DNA of 17,869 nucleotides from Deinococcus sp. (GCA_018260275.1 JAGLBK010000027.1:1-17869); one strand, 5' to 3'. Counted from the first letter of the stretch, positions 1 to 7,323 are shown. Program-made: numbers and translations. Notes: a model not told the origin generated them from the letters alone.

Positions 1-491
<491 letters not shown>

Positions 492-585
492 GTGGGAAGC
501 GCGGTGGGTGACGAGTCTTGATGAAGCGGTAAGTTCGTGTCCGGCTGTTGGCGTTATTCCGCCAGGCCATGAGGTCTGGGCCATG

Positions 586-601
586 AGCCATGAGGCTTTT
601 T
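586..601 (+). terminator. Weak terminator-like hairpin downstream of hisD
   Basis: AGCC-ATGA-GGCT is followed by a run of five T. The stem is only 4 bp, so this is a weak candidate. It lies in a 205-bp gap (492-696) that also has three copies of GCCATGAG (566-573, 580-587, 587-594). I see no gene in that gap. Confidence 0.25.
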
Positions 602-696
602 CCCAGAGTTCATAGCCCAGGGCTCAGAGCTAAGACAGAGCCGAAACAGCGCCAATCTGAGGGACAGGCGTCACCAACTTTGCACATCATCAATGG

Positions 697-1599
697 TCAG
701 TGAGCAGTAGTGATTGGGAAGGGGAGAAGGCCGGGCTGTAGAGCGAATGTTTCCAGCAGTTCCGCTGCCGTCACTTCTGCCGGGATCGTCCAGCCGAGCG
801 ATTGCCCCAGCCGGGCCAGCACCCGCTCCGGCTTTTCGCCCCCCTCGCGCAGGTCGCGCACGGAGGGCGCTCCACCGCGTTTGGCGAGACGATGCCCGGC
901 GTAATCGGTCATCAGTGGCACATGGAAATACTGCGGCGTGGAATAGCCCAGGGCACGTTGCAGCGCGACCTGTCTGGGGGTCGCCGTCCAGAGGTCTGCG
1001 CCGCGCACCACGTTGGTTACGCCGGTCAGCGCGTCGTCCACGACCACCGCCAGATGGTAGGCGTAAGCTCCGTCGCTACGCTGCAAAACGAAGTCGCCCA
1101 CGTCGCGCCGCAGGTTCTGACACAGCACTGCACGCGTTCCGGCGTCCTGCACATAGCTTTCCTGGTCGGGCACCCGCCAGCGCCGCGCCGCCGGACGCTG
1201 CGGGTTCACGCTACCGCTGCGGCAGGTGCCGGGATACACCGGTTCCTCGCCGTGCGGTGCTCCGGCACTTTCCTGAATGGCTGCCAGCACTTCCCGGCGC
1301 GTGCAGGTGCAGGGGTAGGTGTCCAGGCGGGCCAGCGCGTCGGCGTACAGTTCCGTGCGCCCGGACTGAGTAAATTCCTCGTCCCAGTCCAGTCCCAGCC
1401 ACTCCAGATCACGCCGGGTGCAGTCGTAGGCCCAGTCGCGCACGCGGCCCACGTCTAGGTCCTCGAAGCGCAGCAGGTGCCGCCCGCCTGCCCGGCGCGA
1501 GTGCAGCCACGCCAGCAGCGCGGTACGGGCATTGCCCAGGTGCATGGCCCCGGTGGGGCTGGGAGCAAAGCGGCCTGTGGAGACGGGAGCAGCGGCCAT
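697..1599 (-). CDS. gluQRS: Glutamyl-Q tRNA(Asp) synthetase
   Basis: GluQ-RS is a truncated paralogue of glutamyl-tRNA synthetase. It attaches glutamate to the queuosine base at the wobble position of tRNA(Asp), without acting as a normal aminoacyl-tRNA synthetase. The 300-aa length matches the family, which lacks the anticodon-binding domain. Visible motifs are the class I signature HLGN at residues 20-23 inside the FAPSPTG-x-MHLGNARTA block, and HRLAKR (236-241) in the KMSKS position. A zinc site made of Cys97, Cys99, Tyr122 and Cys126 is typical of GluQ-RS. The ATG at 1599 is preceded on the minus strand by TAGCCT and a 6-nt spacer with no Shine-Dalgarno, so the mRNA is probably leaderless. 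It is a single gene, convergent with hisD. Confidence 0.93.
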   Translation of the reverse strand: MAAAPVSTGRFAPSPTGAMHLGNARTALLAWLHSRRAGGRHLLRFEDLDVGRVRDWAYDCTRRDLEWLGLDWDEEFTQSGRTELYADALARLDTYPCTCTRREVLAAIQESAGAPHGEEPVYPGTCRSGSVNPQRPAARRWRVPDQESYVQDAGTRAVLCQNLRRDVGDFVLQRSDGAYAYHLAVVVDDALTGVTNVVRGADLWTATPRQVALQRALGYSTPQYFHVPLMTDYAGHRLAKRGGAPSVRDLREGGEKPERVLARLGQSLGWTIPAEVTAAELLETFALQPGLLPFPITTAH

Positions 1600-1605
1600 A
1601 GCCTC

Positions 1606-1611
1606 AGGCTA
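1606..1611 (-). promoter_or_regulatory. Candidate leaderless -10 box of gluQRS
   Basis: On the minus strand TAGCCT is followed by 6 nt (GAGGCT) and the ATG. This spacing puts the transcription start at or next to the start codon. I see no good -35 hexamer. Confidence 0.45.
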
Positions 1612-1730
1612 AAGCACGCGGGCGACCTACACACCTGCTGCACCTGAGGGCCGATAACTGAACGACCAGCCGAGAGCCGTTTGATACGGAATTAAAAAGA
1701 TTCCCTGACCTTTTGACTCTTTCCGTTTTA

Positions 1731-1788
1731 CCCTCGCCCCCTGTGGGAGAGGGAGGGAGCCGCAAAGCGGCGGAAGGGTGAGGGGGCG
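1731..1788. repeat. GC-rich nested hairpin repeat (REP-like)
   Basis: An outer inverted pair CGCCCCCT (1735-1742) and AGGGGGCG (1781-1788) encloses a perfect inner hairpin GCCGC-AAA-GCGGC (1759-1771). Between them are GGGAGAGGGAGGGAG and GGAAGGGTGAG stretches. The unit lies in the 354-bp gap 1600-1953, where I see no gene. The same gap holds a small imperfect AT-rich palindrome, GGAAT...ATTCC (1688-1704). The architecture resembles dispersed intergenic hairpin repeats of high-GC bacteria. Only one copy is in the window, so repeat status is inferred from structure. Confidence 0.5.
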
Positions 1789-1953
1789 TGTGACCAACGC
1801 AGAATGTGTCTGAATCAACTTAAATCCGCCCGAGACGTTACTGAACCGCCCCCGGACGTTCCATGTTCAGAACCGTGCTAGGAGCAACTTTTATGTTTGC
1901 CAGCCGGGTAAAACGGCCATCGCACTCTCAGCGGGCGCAGCCCCGACCGGCAA

Positions 1954-2199
1954 TCAGCCACGCTCCCGCAACCATTTCAGCAACAGATCCTCTACCAGTT
2001 CGCTGACGCTTTCGCCGCCGTCATGGCGGTACTCGCGCCAGGCGGCCCGGATGGTTTCCTTACGCACGTAGACGGCTTCCACGCGCTCGGCGGTCTGACC
2101 GTGGATGCGCCCGTCGGGTTCGGGGTCGTTCTTGGGGCTTTTGCCTTTTTTGGCGATTTTTTTCTTCTTCGGTTCGTCGAGATAATCAAAACGGGGCAC
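1954..2199 (-). CDS. Small basic protein with predicted ribbon-helix-helix fold; likely partner of the ParA-type ATPase
   Basis: This 81-aa protein has two parts. Residues 1-35 are charged and probably disordered, with lysine clusters such as PKKKKIAKKGK. Residues 40-80 read as a ribbon-helix-helix unit: a short strand (EAVYVRKE), a first helix (about 48-60), a Gly-Gly turn, and a second helix starting at the SVSELVEDLLL segment. A flexible basic tail plus a C-terminal RHH domain is the build of ParG-type centromere-binding partners of small ParA ATPases. The start is GTG at 2199, with an AGGA ribosome-binding site 8 nt upstream (2208-2211). The gene begins 20 nt after the stop of the ParA-type gene, so the two are almost certainly cotranscribed. 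The RHH call comes from residue pattern, not a search; another small DNA-binding role is possible. Confidence 0.7.
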   Translation of the reverse strand: MPRFDYLDEPKKKKIAKKGKSPKNDPEPDGRIHGQTAERVEAVYVRKETIRAAWREYRHDGGESVSELVEDLLLKWLRERG

Positions 2200-2219
2200 G
2201 GTTTACGTCCTGCGGGGAG

Positions 2220-2870
2220 TTAAAGAAGTTCACGCGAAAGTTGCTTGATGTCGTCCCAGGCGGCTTCCGCGCGGGAATCGCGCACGTCGCGGGCCAGCGT
2301 TCCGAGCTCGGCGGCCTTCTGATAGGCGGAATAAAGCCGCACCAGCGTATTGCAGACCGTGATGCCCAGGTCGCGCAGGTCCTCGCGGGCTTCCTCACCG
2401 GCGCGGCCCACGGGCGGCACACGGGTCAGGACCACGCGGGTCTTGCGGCCCGCCTCGGTCTCGTCCGACAGGAATTCCAGCAGTTCGCGCGTGGCGTCGA
2501 GTTCCAGTGCCGAAGTCGCGCTGGGTACCAGGATCAGGTCGGCCCGCCCGGCCAGCTGCCGGAGTTCCTTGCGCTTGGGGCGGCCCTCGGTGTCGATGAT
2601 GAGCACGTCGAGGTCGGCCAGTTTCTTGGGTTTGATGTCGTCGGGGCCGAGGACCGGAAAGTCCAGCCCACGCGGCGCTGAATGGCCCGGCGCTGGAGTA
2701 CCCAGTGCTGCGGCGCGGGCCGCCCAGCGCAGGCTGCTGCCCACACGCCCGTCCTCATCGATGAGAACCACGTGCAGGCCACGTTCGGCAAAAGCTCCGG
2801 CCAGATGAACGGCCAGGGTGCTTTTCCCCACACCCCCTTTCTCAGATGTGATGGCAATGACCTTTGGCAT
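2220..2870 (-). CDS. ParA/MinD-family ATPase (small, type Ib-like)
   Basis: This is a deviant Walker-A P-loop ATPase of 216 aa. Walker A is KGGVGKST (11-18) with the signature lysine at 11. A DEDGRVGSS segment (38-46) is in the switch I position, where ParA proteins carry Asp-x-Asp-Pro. Walker B is DVLIID (88-93). There is no N-terminal helix-turn-helix domain, so it fits the short ParA group (ParF-like) that pairs with a small RHH protein, as here. Such ATPases dimerise with ATP, bind DNA nonspecifically and move cargo, usually plasmids or chromosomes and sometimes other cell structures. Switch I has Gly-Arg (DEDGR) where Pro-Gln is usual, a modest divergence. The ATG at 2870 is preceded by TAGGCT and a 6-nt spacer. 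The cargo is unknown; a chromosomal location suggests a remnant plasmid cassette or a domesticated role. Confidence 0.88.
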   Translation of the reverse strand: MPKVIAITSEKGGVGKSTLAVHLAGAFAERGLHVVLIDEDGRVGSSLRWAARAAALGTPAPGHSAPRGLDFPVLGPDDIKPKKLADLDVLIIDTEGRPKRKELRQLAGRADLILVPSATSALELDATRELLEFLSDETEAGRKTRVVLTRVPPVGRAGEEAREDLRDLGITVCNTLVRLYSAYQKAAELGTLARDVRDSRAEAAWDDIKQLSRELL

Positions 2871-2876
2871 AGCCCG

Positions 2877-2882
2877 AGCCTA
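2877..2882 (-). promoter_or_regulatory. Candidate leaderless -10 box of the ParA-type gene
   Basis: On the minus strand TAGGCT is followed by 6 nt (CGGGCT) and the ATG at 2870. The -35 is weak. The box lies in the 51-bp gap shared with the divergent gene that starts at 2922. Confidence 0.5.
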
Positions 2883-2921
2883 GCAGACGCCAGGGCATTA
2901 TGTGGTCATGGAAGGAACCAC

Positions 2922-3149
2922 ATGGACAGCGCTGTAAGCAGCGCCCGGCTGCGTGAACTGCTGGCCGCCGAACCCTACTGGATCGCCCGCGCCATGCAGG
3001 AACAGGGCAGCCGCTTCTACCGCGCTCTGGGAAGCGCGCTCGACGCCGCCGACGCCGTGAACCGCCGCCTGATCTATCAGACCTGGCCGGAAGAAGTGTG
3101 GGACTTTTACCAGCGGGGCCTATGCCTGGCCGCCTCCGAGGAGGGTTAG
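2922..3149 (+). CDS. Small protein of unknown function (75 aa)
   Basis: I do not recognise this family. The frame encodes 75 residues, mostly helical in character, rich in Ala, Arg and aromatic residues (EPYWIARAM, RFYRALG, WPEEVWDFYQRG). There is no signal peptide or membrane segment, so it is probably cytosolic. The ATG at 2922 is chosen because AAGGAA (2912-2917) sits just ahead of it; the longer frame upstream runs back through the divergent ParA-type gene. It is divergent from the ParA cassette with only 51 bp between start codons. Its stop overlaps the region just ahead of the PIG-L deacetylase start, which suggests cotranscription with that gene. Confidence 0.7.
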   Translation: MDSAVSSARLRELLAAEPYWIARAMQEQGSRFYRALGSALDAADAVNRRLIYQTWPEEVWDFYQRGLCLAASEEG

Positions 3150-3157
3150 ACTACCGC

Positions 3158-3988
3158 ATGATGTCTACCAAACCGACCATTCTGGCTGTCTTTGCCCACC
3201 CCGACGACGAGGCGTTCAGTGTCGGCGGTACGCTGACTCACTACGCCCGTAAAGGGGTGAATGTGGTGCTGGCCTGCGCTACACGCGGCGAGGCCGGAAA
3301 AATCACGGTGCCCGGCATGACCGTAGACGATCTGGGCCAGCAGCGCGAACAGGAACTGCGGGCCGCGTGCGAGGCCCTCGAAATTCCGGCCCCGGTGTTT
3401 CTGGATTACCACGATTCGGGCCGCTACGAACGCACCCGCACAGACGACCCCCTGGCCCTGATGAACGTGACCCCGCTGGAGGCCGAACCCAAGCTCCGCG
3501 CCCTGATCGAGCAGGTGCAGCCGCAGGTGATCTTAACCTTCGACCCACACGGGGCTTACGGCCACATTGATCACCTTCAGATTCAGCGGACCACCTCCAG
3601 CGCCTTTTTCAGCACCGGGCACCTGCCCTACGGCGGGCCACAGCGCCTGTATTTCACCGCCATGACCAGCGAGGCTGCCAAGGGACTGGCGGGCATGGGC
3701 CGCGACCTCGACCCGCTGATCTACGGTGTGTCGGACAGCACCATCGCCGTGACCATCGACGTGCGGCCCTACGCCGAGAACAAAAAAGCGGCGCTAGCGG
3801 CCCACGGCACCCAGATGGGCGCGACCAGTCTGGTGGGCCGCCTCTCGCCCGAGGAGCGGCAGGCGATGGAGCAGCGCATGCTAGGCAGCGAGAGCTTCAG
3901 CATCGGCGGCACGCGCACCGGTTTGCCCGCCTTTCCTCTGCGTGGCCTGTTCGATGGGCTGCCCGGCTTCGAGTCGCTAGACGCCTGA
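3158..3988 (+). CDS. PIG-L/LmbE-family zinc deacetylase
   Basis: PIG-L family enzymes remove acetyl groups from N-acetylglucosaminyl compounds with a mononuclear zinc; members include BshB (bacillithiol) and MshB (mycothiol). The N-terminal motif AHPDDE (13-18) supplies a His, an Asp and the general-base Asp, and GHIDH (135-139) supplies the second histidine. The strand order and AAHGTQ (215-220) also fit. At 276 aa it is longer than typical BshB1 proteins of about 230 aa. Deinococcus is known to make bacillithiol, so a role there is reasonable, but the substrate cannot be read from sequence. The start is ATG 3158 or the adjacent ATG 3161. GAGGAGGG at 3138-3145 is rather far upstream, and TAGACT at 3147-3152 could instead be a leaderless -10. 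Confidence 0.87.
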   Translation: MMSTKPTILAVFAHPDDEAFSVGGTLTHYARKGVNVVLACATRGEAGKITVPGMTVDDLGQQREQELRAACEALEIPAPVFLDYHDSGRYERTRTDDPLALMNVTPLEAEPKLRALIEQVQPQVILTFDPHGAYGHIDHLQIQRTTSSAFFSTGHLPYGGPQRLYFTAMTSEAAKGLAGMGRDLDPLIYGVSDSTIAVTIDVRPYAENKKAALAAHGTQMGATSLVGRLSPEERQAMEQRMLGSESFSIGGTRTGLPAFPLRGLFDGLPGFESLDA

Positions 3989-4006
3989 GCTTTTCAGAAC
4001 ACCAGT

Positions 4007-4038
4007 CGCCAGCCCCATACGTTTTGCCAGGGCTGGCG
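4007..4038. terminator. Strong hairpin between the PIG-L deacetylase and argR, without T-run
   Basis: CGCCAGCCC (4007-4015) and GGGCTGGCG (4030-4038) form a perfect 9-bp stem with a 14-nt loop. No T-tract follows on either strand. It sits between two convergent genes, so it may help end transcription or stabilise 3' ends. It is not a canonical intrinsic terminator. Confidence 0.4.
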
Positions 4039-4095
4039 GCTGATCGTGGTTAAAGATGCAAGATGCAGGGCAGCGGCGTTAGCCCAGTAGTACCA

Positions 4096-4557
4096 TTAGC
4101 CCAGCATCAGGGCGTGCAATTCTTCCATTAGGGCCTCGCCTTCCTCGGTGGTGCGGGCGACGACTAGAATCGTGTCCTCTCCGGCGATGGTGCCCACGAT
4201 GTCGTCGCGGCGCAGGCGGTCGAGCAGCAGGGCGACCCCGGTGGCGTGCCCGTCGGCGGTGCGCACGACCAGCAGGTTTTCGCCCCGGTCCACGTCCTGC
4301 ACAAAGTTCTGAAAGAGGCGGCCCAGTTGCTCCTCGACATCGGCGTGTGCCCCGTACTGCGCCAGGGCGTAGCGGTGCCGCCCCTTGCCGATGGGCAGGC
4401 GCACCAGCCGCAGCTCGTTGATGTCGCGGCTGACGGTGGCCTGCGTGACCTGAATCCCCTCGGCTTCCAGCAACCGCACCAAATCGGACTGCGTGGAAAC
4501 GCTTTCCCGCATGATGATGTCCTGAATTCGTTTCTGGCGCTGGTCCTTGCTGAGCAT
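4096..4557 (-). CDS. argR: Arginine repressor
   Basis: ArgR is a hexameric, arginine-dependent DNA-binding regulator of arginine biosynthesis and catabolism genes. The 153-aa protein has the family layout. Residues 1-70 form a winged helix-turn-helix with the hallmark TQATVSRDINEL (38-49). Residues 75-153 form the oligomerisation and arginine-binding domain, with GTIAGEDTILVVAR (122-135) including the Asp that contacts arginine. A longer frame reaches 4671, but the ATG at 4557 is chosen for two reasons. Known ArgR proteins begin at this point (MLSKDQRQKR). Also, a -35 TTGCGT, 17-nt spacer, -10 TAACAT and 7-nt gap lead exactly to it. No arg gene is adjacent. Autoregulation is plausible but not shown. 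Confidence 0.95.
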   Translation of the reverse strand: MLSKDQRQKRIQDIIMRESVSTQSDLVRLLEAEGIQVTQATVSRDINELRLVRLPIGKGRHRYALAQYGAHADVEEQLGRLFQNFVQDVDRGENLLVVRTADGHATGVALLLDRLRRDDIVGTIAGEDTILVVARTTEEGEALMEELHALMLG

Positions 4558-4564
4558 TCTCAGC

Positions 4565-4593
4565 ATGTTATGTATAAAGTGTGAATAACGCAA
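4565..4593 (-). promoter_or_regulatory. Leaderless promoter of argR
   Basis: On the minus strand: -35 TTGCGT (4593-4588), a 17-nt spacer, -10 TAACAT (4570-4565), then 7 nt to the ATG at 4557. The predicted transcription start coincides with the start codon. The spacer contains TATTCACAC, which shares the TATTCA core of ARG-box half sites, so an autoregulatory operator could overlap here; that part is speculative. Confidence 0.6.
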
Positions 4594-4663
4594 ACCTGGG
4601 CGGAACTGGGACGGGTCAGGGCTGGGGCTTTCGATACGCCGCTTTAGAGCAGTTTGCATAAAT

Positions 4664-4689
4664 AAGGCCACGCTGTTTGTGGCCTTTTT
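4664..4689 (+). terminator. Intrinsic terminator without an obvious upstream gene
   Basis: AAGGCCAC (4664-4671), a 7-nt loop and GTGGCCTT (4679-4686) form an 8-bp stem whose 3' side runs into TTTTT (4685-4689). This is a textbook terminator on the + strand. On the minus strand the same hairpin is followed by TTATTTAT, so it may work both ways. The nearest + strand coding gene upstream ends at 3988 and the next starts at 4832, so it may end a short noncoding RNA. Confidence 0.7.
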
Positions 4690-4831
4690 AGGCCGAGCAG
4701 GCAGGTCCCATCACGGGTGCTGCTTTGCCCAAGACAGCCGTTTGGGGCGCAGTTCCACAAATGGCGTAATTATGAAAGCTGCTCTAGGCCCTCCTCACCC
4801 GGTTGTGCGGCGGCGGTCCCAGACTGCACCC

Positions 4832-5329
4832 ATGCTCGATAACATTCTGAATACCGTAAAACGCAGCGCCGAACGTGTGCAGCGCCGTGGCGAGGAAGTG
4901 GCGCAGGTGGCCCGCCTGAAAATGGAAGTGTTTCAGTTGACCCGCGAACTCGACGGCCACTACGCGCGGCTGGGCCGGGCTTATCACGCCGGGGCCGATC
5001 TGGACCTGCTTCAGGGCGTGCGCGAGGATATCCGCCGCGCCGAAGAAGACATCCGCTCCCGCGAACGCCTGATCGACGAACTGGGCGTCACGTCCGACGA
5101 GGCTGCGGCCCACGAGCAACCGGATCAGGCTCAGCCGGACCACTCGGCTCAAATGGTGCCCGGCGTTGCCCATGTTCAGACTTCCGGTACCGCCACCCCG
5201 CCCAGCAACCCCCCGGCGGCGACTGCCGGAATGTCGCCGGTCACACCACCGAACAGCACCCTGAGCAACAGCCCGCAGTTTACCGGGCAGCCCGGCGACG
5301 CCAATTCGGCCCCTCACAAGGATTCCTGA
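4832..5329 (+). CDS. Coiled-coil protein with Pro-rich C-terminal tail, unknown function
   Basis: I do not recognise a named family. Residues 1-90 are strongly helical and charged, with heptad-like stretches from KRSAERVQRRGEEVAQVARL through the EDIRRAEEDIRSRERLIDEL region, so a coiled coil is likely. Within it, LKMEVFQLTRELDGHYARLG resembles the short helical module found at the start of many small bacterial membrane- or zinc-ribbon-associated proteins. From about residue 100 the protein becomes low complexity, rich in Pro, Ser, Thr, Ala and Gln, and probably disordered. There is no signal peptide or membrane segment. The ATG at 4832 starts the structured part; in-frame upstream sequence (Met at 4772 and earlier) looks noncoding. 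No Shine-Dalgarno or clear -10 was found. Confidence 0.7.
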   Translation: MLDNILNTVKRSAERVQRRGEEVAQVARLKMEVFQLTRELDGHYARLGRAYHAGADLDLLQGVREDIRRAEEDIRSRERLIDELGVTSDEAAAHEQPDQAQPDHSAQMVPGVAHVQTSGTATPPSNPPAATAGMSPVTPPNSTLSNSPQFTGQPGDANSAPHKDS

Positions 5330-5392
5330 ACTTCGCCAGTCGCCAGCCAGTCACGCTAACTTGACCGACGACTAGCTGGCGTAACCCAGCAC

Positions 5393-5431
5393 TAAAATCG
5401 GCCCCGACAGTGAAGAAAGCTGCCGGGGCCG
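5393..5431 (-). terminator. Intrinsic terminator of the ABC exporter operon
   Basis: CGGCCCCGACAG (5399-5410) pairs with CTGCCGGGGCCG (5420-5431), a 12-bp stem with one mismatch and a 9-nt loop. On the minus strand it is followed by ATTTTAG (T-run at 5394-5397). It lies 17 bp beyond the stop of the permease gene. Confidence 0.75.
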
Positions 5432-5447
5432 GTTTGAGTGCCGTGCT

Positions 5448-6317
5448 TCAGAGGTCGCGGCGGCTGAAGCGCCACATGGCTGCCGCGACGGCCAGGGCTG
5501 TCAGGGCGACACTCCACACGATCATGCCCGGAGCCAGCGCCTCGGTGCCGAAAAACGGATTGGCCCCCCGGGTCGCTTCCCCGAGCTGGCGCAGAATGGG
5601 CGGCTGCAAATAATAGCTGGCCCCCAGCCACAGCGAATTGGTCGGCATCAGAATATTGGCGGCGCGGCCCAGCGTGGTCAGTGTGGGCGTATCGGAAAAG
5701 GCCCCGATGGTGCTCAGGATGCCGCCGGTAAACCCCGCGCCGTACAGCACGAACACGCCGATACCGTTGGCGAGGGTGGTGAACAGGGTACTGCCCAGCA
5801 CTGTCAGCGCCGTGAGCAGGGCTACCGCCAGCAGCAGCAAAAGTACGGCGGGTAGCGCGGCGGGCGGCACGTACCCCGTGATGGCGTACACGCCCCCCAG
5901 CAAAGCCACGGACAGCAGCAGCACGTAGCCGACATTGACCAGCGTGAAGCCCATCCAGCGCCCCAGCACCAGCCCGGCGCGGCTGACCGGGCGGGCGATG
6001 ATGCTCTGCATGACGCCGCTTTCCAGGTCGCCACTGATGGCCCCGACGGTGGACAGCACCGCCATCAGCGACCCCAGGAAATACACCAGATACATCCCGA
6101 ACATGGCCGAGTACATCACCGGCAGGTCGGAGCTGCCGCCACGTGTCCGCTCTATCCCGGCGGCTACCGCCCGCCCGTTGAGACTGCCTTCGAGCTTGAA
6201 AATCCCGTACAGGTAAAAGCCGACGAACAGCGCCGTAAGCACCAGTAGCACGCTGACCAGCCGTTTACGCAGGGCCTCGCGCAGGGACAGTTCCATGATG
6301 AGCAGGGCGTTATGCAC
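5448..6317 (-). CDS. ABC-2 type transporter permease
   Basis: This is the membrane half of an ABC-2 exporter, 289 aa with six predicted membrane segments: one near the N-terminus (starting at VSVLLVLTALFVGF), then a pair around SAMFGMYLVYFLGSLMAVL and FTLVNVGYVLLLSVALLGG, two more through AVLLLLLAVALLTALTVL and GIGVFVLYGAGFTGG, and a last one at MIVWSVALTALAVAAAMW. The SGDLESGVMQSIIARPVSR segment between the second and third is characteristic of ABC-2 permeases. The start is set at GTG 6317, overlapping the ATPase stop by 8 nt, because the resulting N-terminus (VHNALLIMELSLREALRKR) matches the usual form. ATG 6296 is the alternative. The substrate is unknown; lipid, drug or peptide export are all possible. 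Confidence 0.85.
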   Translation of the reverse strand: MHNALLIMELSLREALRKRLVSVLLVLTALFVGFYLYGIFKLEGSLNGRAVAAGIERTRGGSSDLPVMYSAMFGMYLVYFLGSLMAVLSTVGAISGDLESGVMQSIIARPVSRAGLVLGRWMGFTLVNVGYVLLLSVALLGGVYAITGYVPPAALPAVLLLLLAVALLTALTVLGSTLFTTLANGIGVFVLYGAGFTGGILSTIGAFSDTPTLTTLGRAANILMPTNSLWLGASYYLQPPILRQLGEATRGANPFFGTEALAPGMIVWSVALTALAVAAAMWRFSRRDL

Positions 6318-7311
6318 GGGCGGCCCCCGGCTGATGCTCTGACCCTGCCTGATGCGCTGATTCCGGCGGCGCTGCACCGGGGCGATCCTCGATCAGGTCC
6401 AGGAACATGGTTTCAAGATCGGGGCGGCGCGGGGTCATGGCGAACAGCCGCGCTCCGCTGTCATGCACGGCGGTGGCTACGGCGGGCAAAATGTCCTCGC
6501 GCTGAAGCCACAGTTCCAGATCGGCGCGGCCCGGCGTGTTGATATCGGTGCGCCGGATTTCGCCCAGTCCACTCAGCGCGTCCAGTAGGCCCGGCCTCAG
6601 TTCGTCTACGCGCAGGTCGACGGGAATGACGCCGCCCATCAACTCCTGCATACTGCCTTCTTGCAAGACCCGCCCGCGCTTAACGAAGGCCACCCGGTCA
6701 CAGACCTGCTCGACTTCCGACAGCAGGTGAGAATTGAGGAACACCGTTACCCCCTCGGCCCGCAGCCGCTCGATGATTTCGCGCACCTCGACCCGGCCAA
6801 TCGGGTCAAGCGCACTGGTCGGCTCGTCCAGAAAAACCAGCCGGGGACGGGCCAGAATCGCGCCTGCCAGCCCCGCCCGCTGCAACATGCCCTTGCTGTA
6901 GCCGCCGAGCTGTTCGCGCCCGCGCCCGCCGAGGCCGACCGTCCCGAGCACCTGCGGAATTCGTACGCGCAGTTCGTCGGCCTTAAGGCCCGCGAGCCGC
7001 CCGTGAAAACTGAGGAATTCCTCAGCGGTCATCCAGGTCTGAAAGCGGAACTGCTCAGGCAAAAAGCCCAGGCGGGCGCGGATATTCGGGTCGGCTGGAG
7101 TACCGCCCAGCACCTCTAACTGGCCGCTGGTCGGCAGCACCAGCCCCAGCAGCATCTTGACGGTGGTGCTTTTGCCCGCGCCGTTTGGCCCCAAAAAGCC
7201 GAAGACCTCGCCCTCACGGACATCCAGCGTCAGGCCCTCGACCACGGCCCGGCCCTTATATTCCTTGCGGAGTTCCCGCGTCTGTATGGCGTTTATCCGG
7301 ATGGCATTCAT
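6310..7311 (-). CDS. ABC transporter ATP-binding protein
   Basis: This is the nucleotide-binding subunit of the ABC-2 exporter, 333 aa. The motifs are in order: Walker A GPNGAGKST (41-49), Q-loop PEQ (85-87), signature YSKGM (138-142, a variant of LSGGQ that is common in ABC-2 ATPases), Walker B LVFLDEP (158-164), D-loop SALDP, and switch His195 in NSHLLSE. Residues from about 230 form the C-terminal extension typical of this class, ending in a low-complexity, probably disordered tail (last 20 residues or so). The ATG at 7311 is chosen over a frame extending to 7407. TATGCT lies 6 nt upstream and the protein start matches the family (ELRKEYKGRAVVEGL). It forms an operon with the permease downstream. 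Confidence 0.92.
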   Translation of the reverse strand: MNAIRINAIQTRELRKEYKGRAVVEGLTLDVREGEVFGFLGPNGAGKSTTVKMLLGLVLPTSGQLEVLGGTPADPNIRARLGFLPEQFRFQTWMTAEEFLSFHGRLAGLKADELRVRIPQVLGTVGLGGRGREQLGGYSKGMLQRAGLAGAILARPRLVFLDEPTSALDPIGRVEVREIIERLRAEGVTVFLNSHLLSEVEQVCDRVAFVKRGRVLQEGSMQELMGGVIPVDLRVDELRPGLLDALSGLGEIRRTDINTPGRADLELWLQREDILPAVATAVHDSGARLFAMTPRRPDLETMFLDLIEDRPGAAPPESAHQAGSEHQPGAARA

Positions 7312-7317
7312 CCGGTT

Positions 7318-7323
7318 AGCATA
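7318..7323 (-). promoter_or_regulatory. Candidate leaderless -10 box of the ABC exporter operon
   Basis: On the minus strand TATGCT is followed by AACCGG (6 nt) and the ATG at 7311. A TTGTCC lies 15 nt upstream of it as a possible -35 at short spacing. Confidence 0.5.

Noticed and set aside
1627..1818. 63-aa minus-strand frame in the gap after gluQRS
   Set aside because: It covers the hairpin repeat at 1731-1788 and shows no coding character.
4558..4671. 38-residue N-terminal extension of ArgR
   Set aside because: ArgR proteins start at the residue encoded at 4557, and a well-spaced promoter lies inside the extension.
4003..5350. Shared 13-mer CCAGTCGCCAGCC at about 4002-4014 and 5335-5347
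   Set aside because: A single short match in a GC-rich sequence with no shared flanks; not enough to call a repeat family.
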